NCBI GenBank assembly: GCA_021781095.1
Contig: JAJXXM010000317.1
Coordinates: forward strand, 1 to 8,714
Length of the DNA: 8,714 bases
Origin: a bacterium
GTDB taxonomy: Bacteria > Eremiobacterota > Eremiobacteria > Baltobacterales > Baltobacteraceae
Direction of reading: 5' to 3'
The position numbers and the translations under genes are program-made. The notes under the pieces are model-generated. The model saw nothing but the letters and a program-made list of their open reading frames with translations, did no database searches and had not been told where the DNA came from. Below, piece after piece: positions 1 to 4,998 of this stretch (its first letter is position 1; every line of letters starts with the position of its first letter).

Positions 1-583
1 TATCGGCGATCTCCATAATTCCGGCTTTGAGGACCTGAATGGAATCGCCGCTCCCCGGCTGCAACGCAACGAGCGTACTCTGTGCGAGTTCGGCGATCTC
101 GATCTCGCTTTGCCCGACGCCGACGGTCTCGACAATAATAACGTCGAGACCGAACGCATCCATCAACAGCACGGCGTCGCCGGTCGCTCCCGAAACGCCG
201 CCGAGATGTCCGCGCGCGGCCATCGAGCGAATGAAGACCTTGGGATCGACGAAATGCTCGGTGAGCCGAATGCGATCGCCCAACAACGCGCCGTGCGAGA
301 ACGGCGATGACGGATCGACCGAGATCACGCCGACGCTCTTATCGAGGCTGCGCGCTTTTTTCACCAACGCCGACGTAAGCGTCGATTTTCCGACGCCCGG
401 CGGCCCGGTGAGCCCGATCGTCAGCGCCCTACCGGTGCGCGCGTAGAGCGAACGCATGAGGGAGGCGCCGTCGCCGGATTCCGCACGCGTAATCGCCCGC
501 GCGAGCCCGCGCGGGCGACCGGCATCGAATTCAACAAGAAGGTTTTCGAGGCTGAGCATCTCGTCGGCTTCGGTGCTATCCAT
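1..583 (-). CDS. meaB: Methylmalonyl-CoA mutase-associated GTPase MeaB (ArgK family), 5' part only
   Basis: G3E-family P-loop GTPase that by family knowledge guards and helps reload B12-dependent methylmalonyl-CoA mutase in the cytoplasm. The 194 codons visible cover about 60% of the usual 310-330 residues; the 3' end lies beyond base 1. Seen in the translation: Walker A GPPGVGKST (residues 60-68), the family signature VDPSSPFSHGALLGDR (89-104), MAARGHLGG (121-129), the switch-like VIIVETVGVGQSE (148-160) and the characteristic GDSIQVLKAGIMEIAD just before the edge. His97 stands where many relatives have Gly. The ATG at 581-583 is the first possible start, because an in-frame TAA (the stop of the upstream gene) lies 30 nt before it with no GTG or TTG between. 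No strong Shine-Dalgarno is visible, consistent with read-through from the DUF4097 gene. No mutase gene is in view. Confidence 0.95.
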   Translation of the reverse strand, partial: MDSTEADEMLSLENLLVEFDAGRPRGLARAITRAESGDGASLMRSLYARTGRALTIGLTGPPGVGKSTLTSALVKKARSLDKSVGVISVDPSSPFSHGALLGDRIRLTEHFVDPKVFIRSMAARGHLGGVSGATGDAVLLMDAFGLDVIIVETVGVGQSEIEIAELAQSTLVALQPGSGDSIQVLKAGIMEIAD

Positions 584-613
584 CGCTCGCGGGCACCTGC
601 CGCACCGACCGAA

Positions 614-1384
614 TTATCCGCGCTGAAGGGTGATGCTCCCGTTCACCGTCGAGAGTTTCAGGCGCCCGGCGCCGTTCCCGTTCCCGAACGGATTGCTGAC
701 GTGGCCGTTGACCGTCGAGGTCGAGACGCGCCCGGTGAAGTTCCCGTCGAGAGTGACGACGATTTTGCCGTTCACGCTGCTCGCATCGATCTCCGGCGTC
801 GCGGCGGGAAGCGAGAGATAGAGCGAGCCGTTCACGGTAGAGGCATGGACGTCGGCACTATCGCGCGTCCAAACGCTGCCGTTCACATCGGAGAGCGAAA
901 GGCGCGCGCGAACGCCGCGCACGTGAATGCGATCGTTCGTATTGGAGATCACGAGTTCGCTATCGGAAGGTACGCGTAGCGCTACCGATGCGTAGGCATT
1001 GGGTCGATACCACGTCGACGGATGGAACACGCGGTCGACGATCGACCAGAGCGACCTAGAATCCGTCGGCTGGTCCTTGAGCTCGACGACGAAATGCGCG
1101 CTCCCGGGCTCGCGCAAAATCTCGACGTTGGCGGCGTCGGGGCCCGAGACGTTCGCCGTGACCTGCACCTGCTGCGTCGCGGAGCCGATCGCGGAGACGT
1201 CGCAGGAAACACGCGCCTTCGAACAATCGAAGACGACGCGCCGACCTCCGGCGACCGAGGCGCTCTGCTGCAACGTCCGGTCGACCGATCCGCGAGCGAA
1301 TCCGAAGAGGGCTGCGCCGAGCATCGCCGCGAGGGCGAAGGAGCGTAAAAGCGTGCTGTGACTGGGCGTTGCGGTAGCGTTCAT
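614..1384 (-). CDS. DUF4097-like secreted or membrane-anchored beta-repeat protein
   Basis: 256-residue protein. The N terminus has a hydrophobic segment (about residues 12-30, SFALAAMLGAALFGFA), a signal peptide or anchor. The rest is predicted beta-rich. The C-terminal half carries a repeating Val-Asn-Gly turn at residues 167-169, 184-186, 204-206, 225-227 and 247-249, spaced 17-22 residues, usually as S/T-x-VNG-S. This is the look of DUF4097 ('putative adhesin') proteins, thought to form a short right-handed beta-solenoid; their biochemical role is unknown. Two cysteines (54, 61) could pair outside the cytoplasm. The start is firm: ATG at 1382-1384 with AGGAGGT-like sequence (GGAGGT, plus-strand 1391-1396) six nt upstream. 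The meaB start follows 30 nt after the stop, so the two are probably one transcript. The protein is a paralogue of the gene at 3102-3920: both share the block around R-x-x-AY-x-x-V/R-L-x-VP and a C-terminal NP...GRL-x-L...G-x-I ending. Confidence 0.85.
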   Translation of the reverse strand: MNATATPSHSTLLRSFALAAMLGAALFGFARGSVDRTLQQSASVAGGRRVVFDCSKARVSCDVSAIGSATQQVQVTANVSGPDAANVEILREPGSAHFVVELKDQPTDSRSLWSIVDRVFHPSTWYRPNAYASVALRVPSDSELVISNTNDRIHVRGVRARLSLSDVNGSVWTRDSADVHASTVNGSLYLSLPAATPEIDASSVNGKIVVTLDGNFTGRVSTSTVNGHVSNPFGNGNGAGRLKLSTVNGSITLQRG

Positions 1385-1390
1385 GTTTCA

Positions 1391-1396
1391 ACCTCC
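1391..1396 (-). promoter_or_regulatory. Strong Shine-Dalgarno of the DUF4097-like gene
   Basis: Read on the minus strand the bases are GGAGGT, six nt before the ATG at 1384. It is the clearest ribosome binding site in the window and fixes the start of the gene at 614-1384. Confidence 0.8.
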
Positions 1397-1489
1397 GCCT
1401 ACTGTACGCGGGGGCCAAATAAAAGTTTCACGGGTTCGGGCGGCGGCGCGTTCTCCCAAAATATTCCACGCGCCCTCGAAGGGCTTTCT

Positions 1490-1500
1490 GGGGGGGGGGG
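1490..1500. repeat. Homopolymeric run of 11 G
   Basis: Eleven consecutive G on the plus strand, in the divergent intergenic region about 62 nt upstream of the TTG start at 1563 and 105 nt upstream of the minus-strand ATG at 1384. Runs of this length are prone to slippage in replication and in sequencing. A location between divergent genes is where length changes could alter promoter spacing, but no promoter elements could be assigned around it. It may also be a miscounted run. Confidence 0.9.
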
Positions 1501-1502
1501 AA

Positions 1503-1522
1503 GCCTGCGTCAATCCGCAGGC
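1503..1522. repeat. Perfect 7-bp inverted repeat (hairpin) next to the G run
   Basis: GCCTGCG (1503-1509), a six-base loop TCAATC, then CGCAGGC (1516-1522). It lies 2 nt after the G run and 40 nt before the TTG start. Neither side is followed by a T tract, so it is not a standard intrinsic terminator. It could be an operator or a 5' leader hairpin for the 1563 gene. A second, smaller inverted repeat (GCCCT-CGA-AGGGC, 1472-1484) sits just left of the G run. Confidence 0.6.
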
Positions 1523-1551
1523 ATCGCCTCCGGAATTTTCTATTTACATTT

Positions 1552-1557
1552 AAGGAG
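1552..1557 (+). promoter_or_regulatory. Shine-Dalgarno selecting a TTG start
   Basis: AAGGAG at 1552-1557 lies five nt before TTG at 1563-1565. This good match is the main reason to accept a rare TTG start for the lipoprotein gene, since no ATG or GTG in this frame precedes the hydrophobic signal core. Confidence 0.75.
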
Positions 1558-1562
1558 CTATT

Positions 1563-2210
1563 TTGAAATTCTCAGCTGAGAAACACCTTGAACCCTCGAG
1601 CGAATCCAAACCGACTAGCTGCCGCCAAAGTATACAAAGGGCTCTAGCCGCAGTGACGTTGCTGAGCTTCGGTCTCACTGCGTGTGCGCACACTGGTACG
1701 GCCATGATGCCCAACGCTGCAAGTGCTGCTAGTGTCACCAAGAAAGTCGTAAAAACGGCCTCGGGATACAATATTTACGTCAATGGGAGGCTCGTCGACC
1801 AGTTGTCCTTTAACACTGAGGGGGCGGCCATCAACCGCTTCGCGAACGGAAGAGTGTTCATCGATAAAGGAACGATCCCAACAAGTGCCGATCTGGCCCG
1901 CGCAAAAATGTCGACCGGCGGATGCGGTGGCGGGGGCGGGCATACGTCACTTGAACAGATTAAGATCGATGAAATGAACGTCGCCGCCGATCAGGAAAAT
2001 CTCGCAGCCGCGTTGGCCGCACTAATAGCGCTCTCAGGTAGCGACAGCATCGTAACCCTCCTGACCTTAGGGATTGGAACGCTGCCCGTAAGCGCCGCAG
2101 TCTTAGCTGCGGGTTTCGCGGTTCTAGCCGCCAACAACGCACTCAAAGCTGCTCAAGCTCAACTCTCCCTTGACCAACACAACGCCGCCCTACAAGGATG
2201 CCACCTATGA
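1563..2210 (+). CDS. Putative lipoprotein with a hydrophobic C-terminal region, unknown function
   Basis: I do not recognise the family. The 215-residue product starts at TTG, with a hydrophilic 26-residue leader, a hydrophobic core (27-37) and the sequence LTAC (38-41), a good lipobox with Cys41 as the lipidation site. Next come a small polar domain (about 60-115; YNIYVNGRLVDQ at 69-80), a glycine cluster GGCGGGGGH (119-127), a charged helix (about 129-148), an Ala/Leu/Gly-rich hydrophobic stretch (about 148-192) able to span or insert in a membrane, and an amphipathic tail ending QGCHL. Base composition is visibly lower in GC than the flanking genes and codon choice is less biased, suggesting acquisition. 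The stop TGA (2208-2210) overlaps the ATG of the next gene, so the two are translationally coupled. A membrane-active secreted peptide is one possibility, but there is no homology to support it; a plain envelope lipoprotein is equally likely. Confidence 0.75.
   Translation: MKFSAEKHLEPSSESKPTSCRQSIQRALAAVTLLSFGLTACAHTGTAMMPNAASAASVTKKVVKTASGYNIYVNGRLVDQLSFNTEGAAINRFANGRVFIDKGTIPTSADLARAKMSTGGCGGGGGHTSLEQIKIDEMNVAADQENLAAALAALIALSGSDSIVTLLTLGIGTLPVSAAVLAAGFAVLAANNALKAAQAQLSLDQHNAALQGCHL
2194..2198 (+). promoter_or_regulatory. Shine-Dalgarno for the coupled 70-aa membrane protein
   Basis: AAGGA at 2194-2198, inside the last codons of the lipoprotein gene, is eight nt before ATG at 2207. It decides the start in favour of 2207 over the in-frame ATG at 2198, which overlaps the AAGGA itself and has no site of its own. 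Confidence 0.65.
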
Positions 2211-2419
2211 TGCCAAACGCGAGCGACTCCGGCCTCGGTCGAAAAAAACGTGCGCTATATCTACTTATGTCTGTAGTTGTGCTCTTTGTCGGAATCTGGA
2301 CGCTCGTACACGCGCCAAGGAACGGAGAACTCGACGTAACGAACGCACTCGAATGGGGCGGCGGCGTTTTGCTCATCGGCATAGGGCTCCATCGCGCCTA
2401 TAAGGCATTTACAACCTAG
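2207..2419 (+). CDS. Small two-helix membrane protein, unknown function
   Basis: 70 residues, starting MMPNASDSG. A basic patch GRKKR (11-15) leads into a transmembrane helix (about 16-35, ALYLLMSVVVLFVGIWTLV). A short polar loop follows (APRNGELDVTNALE, 36-49), then a second, glycine-rich hydrophobic segment (about 50-64) and a basic tail. By the positive-inside rule both ends would be cytoplasmic. I recognise no family. The ATG overlaps the stop of the lipoprotein gene (ATGA), so the two proteins are probably made in fixed ratio and may work together. It is evidently a real gene: a decayed second copy at 2881-3091 aligns over its whole length with only one gap and keeps the loop residues LDVTNALE and the GGG of helix 2. 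Small 2-TM partners of membrane-active peptides can be immunity proteins; that is a guess here. An in-frame ATG at 2198 is the alternative start. Confidence 0.75.
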   Translation: MMPNASDSGLGRKKRALYLLMSVVVLFVGIWTLVHAPRNGELDVTNALEWGGGVLLIGIGLHRAYKAFTT

Positions 2420-2491
2420 GCTACACTCGATCCGCACGGCACACGCACCGGACGGCTGAGGTCGAACATCGAGGTGCAAACGACGTCTATA

Positions 2492-2530
2492 TCACGGCTT
2501 CGCACGTACCTCGATGCGCCCTTCGTTCGC
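2492..2530 (-). pseudogene. 3' tip of a lost DUF4097-like gene
   Basis: Reading the minus strand into a TGA at 2492-2494 gives ANEGRIEVRAKP. The intact DUF4097-like gene at 3102-3920 ends LSGRIDVRANP. The last 24 bases including the stop match at 20 positions. Upstream of 2530 the reading frame no longer resembles the family. It lies 72 nt downstream of the intact 70-aa membrane gene, just as the intact DUF4097 gene ends 10 nt downstream of the dead copy of that gene. This supports a duplicated block, of which this is all that remains of one DUF4097 copy. Confidence 0.55.
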
Positions 2531-2880
2531 ACACTTTTTTCCTCCGCCAAAAATCTCTCAAGGGTCGTCGCGAGGAACCCCCGTCATAAAGGGCTGGACC
2601 CGCATAAGCGTAAAGGAACCAACGATACTGGCTAGCGTGTTTCTAATGTCTGCAATTTCTGTGCCAGGAAGCCACCGCTTTTCGGAAGTTAGCGCCGCCG
2701 ACAGGAAGCGCCGTCTGCATGGGATCGCCGAAATCGCTCACGCTCCTGCAAGACAACATCCCCGACGACAATTGCGTGTCCACGAGCATTATTAATATCT
2801 GGGCCTTCGTCCCTGAAAAGGAGGGCGGCCAAAGCGTGATTGTTTCTCACATGCGGCCTTTATAAGGCCAAGCAATTGCG
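2531..2880. other. Gene-poor stretch with unassigned coding-like fragments
   Basis: No intact recognisable gene. The GC content is lower than in the flanks. Several short reading frames look protein-like. On the minus strand, 2558-2737 encodes 59 residues without a start, ending in a frame containing LPGTEIADIRNTLASIVG; an overlapping minus frame, 2643-2789 (48 aa with ATG), contains FGDPMQTALPVGGANF and could join it through a frameshift near 2665. On the plus strand, 2719-2865 (48 aa with ATG) contains STSIINIWAFVPEKEGGQSV. They overlap, so at most one strand was ever coding. I read the stretch as remnants of one or more decayed genes. A 6-bp inverted repeat GGCCTT-TAT-AAGGCC lies at 2855-2869. 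Confidence 0.4.
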
Positions 2881-3091
2881 GAGTCTCCGTCGGCGAGCAG
2901 ATCGACCGCTGAGCAGAAAACACGCGCGCTCTATCTGCTTTTTACTGCAGTCGCGCCCTTTGTTGGAATATAAATGCTCGTACTCGCGAGGGGATCGGGG
3001 GCTCGACGTAACGAACGCACTCGAACGTGGCGGAGGCATTTTTCTCGTCGGTACAGAGTTCTATCGCGCCTAAAAATCCTTCACACCATAG
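2881..3091 (+). pseudogene. Decayed second copy of the 70-aa two-helix membrane protein
   Basis: This 211-base stretch aligns end to end with the 213-base gene at 2207-2419. In step, it reads ESPSASRSTAEQKTRALYLL where the intact copy has MMPNASDSGLGRKKRALYLL, then FVGI, and after the frame change LDVTNALERGGG and, past an early stop, KSFTP before the shared TAG (3089-3091). About half the residues are identical. Four lesions make it dead: the ATG ATG is replaced (GAG TCT), the Trp31 codon is TAA (2971-2973), two bases are missing in the loop region just before 3002, and the Tyr65 codon is TAA (3071-3073). The base pattern ctcgacgtaacgaacgcact is identical in both copies. It lies 10 nt before the convergent end of the DUF4097-like gene. 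Confidence 0.8.
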
Positions 3092-3101
3092 GCGCGCCGT
3101 T

Positions 3102-3920
3102 TCAGGGGTTCGCGCGTACGTCGATCCGGCCGGAGAGCGATTGCAGCTCCAACCGGCCCTCGTCGAAGCCCGCATCGAGCGGATTGCGAACGCTCCCCTC
3201 CAACGAGCGCGCGTGCACCCGCCCCCGAAAGCCCGCGGGTACGTTGAGGACGATGGCACCGCTCTCGGTGCGCACGCGAACGTCGGGCCAGATCCCCGGA
3301 AGTAACGTCACGCTCACGCTTCCCGCGACGGTCATCGCATCGAGTTTCGAGCATCCGGCGACGCCGATATCCATCGAAGCGACGTCGAACGTGCACGCTC
3401 CGCGCAAGCCGCTCACCGCGTACGCACCGGTAATCCCGGTCGCGTCGATCGATGCGGAGATCGGCACGTAGAGCCGCGCGCGAAGGTAGGCGTGCGCGCG
3501 ATCGCGCGATGCGTACCGGTTATCGACCCCTAGCCAAAAGTGCGGCGAACGCGGCGATCCGGTTACGTGCAAATGAACGAGCAACGCTTTCGGGCCCCAG
3601 AGCACCCCTTCGAGGCGCGCGTTGTTCTGCGCCGTCGCGATGATGTGGATGTAGCACGCGACGAAGCCGCGCCCGCAGCTCACGCGCACGGCGGCGTCGG
3701 AGCGCACGATCATCGAACCGTGAATCGGATAGCGCTTCGGGAGCGGGCTGCCCGCCGGTTGCCGCGGCGGTGGATGCACGCCGTGCAACATGAAAAAATT
3801 TTCGAGCCGCCGCAAGAGGCTCGGCGGGTGCGTCGGCACCGGCGACGGGCTCGGCGCCGGCCCCGAGGCGACACCGACCAGGAGCAGCGCGAAGAAGAGC
3901 GCAAAGCGGCGGTGAACCAT
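3102..3920 (-). CDS. DUF4097-like secreted protein, second paralogue
   Basis: 272 residues from the ATG at 3918-3920. The N terminus MVHRRFALFFALLLVGVASG is a clear signal peptide, followed by a proline-rich linker (21-34, PAPSPSPVPTHPPS). The body is beta-rich with short repeats ending in glycine turns (SGLRG 170-174, TVAGSV 197-202, TESGAI 218-223, SLEGSV 239-244, SLSGRI 261-266) spaced about 20 residues, as in DUF4097 proteins. It is a paralogue of the gene at 614-1384: the order VRVSC, R-AHAYLRARLYVP, NPLDAG...GRLELQSLSG is shared. Cysteines at 82, 89, 176 and 190 may form disulfides. The frame stays open to 4055 with earlier ATGs, but starting there would place 45 charged residues before the signal peptide, so 3920 is preferred; GAAGAG just upstream is a modest ribosome site. 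The start codon overlaps that of the divergent hydrolase (CATG at 3918-3921). Function unknown. Confidence 0.8.
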   Translation of the reverse strand: MVHRRFALFFALLLVGVASGPAPSPSPVPTHPPSLLRRLENFFMLHGVHPPPRQPAGSPLPKRYPIHGSMIVRSDAAVRVSCGRGFVACYIHIIATAQNNARLEGVLWGPKALLVHLHVTGSPRSPHFWLGVDNRYASRDRAHAYLRARLYVPISASIDATGITGAYAVSGLRGACTFDVASMDIGVAGCSKLDAMTVAGSVSVTLLPGIWPDVRVRTESGAIVLNVPAGFRGRVHARSLEGSVRNPLDAGFDEGRLELQSLSGRIDVRANP

Positions 3921-4998
3921 GCGACTCTCTTCGCGGCGCGGACGCCGCACCTTTGCCGATGCCGCCCTGCTCGCCGCGGCTTTTTTCTGCGCGTCCTCGC
4001 GGCCGGCAGCTGCGGCGACGCTCGGCGTCGTGCGCGAAGCGCGCATCGACCGCATCGTCGCCTACGTGATGCGCGACCATTCGATCCCGGGGCTCGCGCT
4101 CGGCATCGCACGCGGAGGGCACCCACTCTACGAGCGAGGCTACGGCGTTCTGCGCCCGGGCGAGCGCGCGCGCGTGCGATCGACGACGATTTTTTCGATC
4201 GGCTCGTTGACGAAATCGTTCACCGCCGCGGCGACGCTGCTGGCAATTCGTTCGGGAGCGCTCTCGTTTTCGACACCGCTGCCCGGCGACCCGGAAGCGA
4301 ACGTGCGCGAGGCGCTGGCGATGGCGGCGGGGCTCGCCGATTACGCAAACCTTCCCGGCTTCTCGCCCGAGCGGCGCGAGCCGATCGCTCCGCTCGCGCT
4401 CTACGATGCGGCGTTGCGGGCTCCGCGCGCGTTTGCAGCCGGCACGCGCGCCGCCTATTCGAACAGCGATTATCTCGCACTCGCGCTCGCGGTTCAGGAG
4501 GCCGAGCACCGGCCCTATCAGCAGATCCTCCAGCAAAGCATCCTCGTCCCGCTCCACGAACGCGCGACCGCGGTCGCCTGGCCCGCCTTCGAGCCGCGAG
4601 CGACCTACGCTCGCGGAAACGTCCCCGCGGGTTCGCCGACGTTGGGATTCGGCGTCGCCGATCTCGCCTCGAACGTTCCCGATCTGCTTCGCTGGTACGC
4701 TGCATTTTTCGGCGGCGCGATCCTCTCGCACGATTGGCTCGCCGCGACGCTGCCGCCGGTCGCGCTTCCCGGAGGCGGCGAGAGCGCGTACGGCGACGGC
4801 TTGCTCGCGACGCGCATTTTCGGTCGCTCGGCTTGGCTGGTTCGCGGCTACGTCGCGGGGTATTCCAGTATCGCCGTGCATCTCCGACGCGACGATCTCG
4901 ACCTCGTGCTCCTCACGAACGCGGACCGCGTCGATCTCACGCCGTTGGCCCGGAGCATCATCGCGCGCGCGCTCGACATTCGCGATCCGCTCCGGTGA
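3919..4998 (+). CDS. Secreted serine hydrolase of the beta-lactamase / class C penicillin-binding fold
   Basis: 359 residues. The N terminus has SRRGRRTF followed by a hydrophobic core and a Pro-Ala-Ala-Ala-Ala run (29-33), a signal peptide, possibly Tat-type because of the paired arginines. The catalytic SxxK motif is SLTK (96-99) in the usual context FSIGSLTKSFTAAA; the second motif YxN is YSN (180-182). AMAAGLADY (134-142) stands where relatives have the 'HTSGL' loop. The third motif (HTG, KTG or HSG) is not conserved: the equivalent region reads WLVRGYVAGYSS (306-317). The family includes esterases, D-aminopeptidases, carboxypeptidases and beta-lactamases, so the substrate cannot be named; esterase or peptidase is more likely than antibiotic resistance. 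The start is unambiguous: an in-frame TGA at 3913-3915 and no other start before the signal core. The next gene overlaps it by 4 nt. Confidence 0.85.
   Translation: MRLSSRRGRRTFADAALLAAAFFCASSRPAAAATLGVVREARIDRIVAYVMRDHSIPGLALGIARGGHPLYERGYGVLRPGERARVRSTTIFSIGSLTKSFTAAATLLAIRSGALSFSTPLPGDPEANVREALAMAAGLADYANLPGFSPERREPIAPLALYDAALRAPRAFAAGTRAAYSNSDYLALALAVQEAEHRPYQQILQQSILVPLHERATAVAWPAFEPRATYARGNVPAGSPTLGFGVADLASNVPDLLRWYAAFFGGAILSHDWLAATLPPVALPGGGESAYGDGLLATRIFGRSAWLVRGYVAGYSSIAVHLRRDDLDLVLLTNADRVDLTPLARSIIARALDIRDPLR

Noticed and set aside
39..446. Plus-strand frame of 135 codons
   Set aside because: Antisense to the unmistakable MeaB coding sequence, which is open to the window edge.
639..900. 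Recurring GCCGTTCAC-like units as a DNA repeat array
   Set aside because: They encode the Val-Asn-Gly turns of the DUF4097 protein; spacing is irregular and explained at the protein level, not a CRISPR or intergenic repeat.
1503..1522. Hairpin as an intrinsic terminator
   Set aside because: No run of T follows on either strand, and it sits between divergent genes where no transcript needs ending.
1704..1717. ATGATGCC(C/A)AACGC occurs at 1704-1717 and 2207-2220, giving MMPNA in both proteins
   Set aside because: 13 of 14 bases match but the similarity stops there; most likely chance, with no longer repeat supporting it.
2855..2869. Inverted repeat GGCCTT-TAT-AAGGCC as a terminator
   Set aside because: Six-bp stem with no T tract after it and no intact gene before it; no clear role.
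3540..4994. Open frame continuing some 485 codons upstream of the GH125 start in the same frame
   Set aside because: Its product is Arg-rich low-complexity sequence antisense to DUF4097 or out of frame with the hydrolase; the GH125 signal peptide begins at the GTG at 4995.
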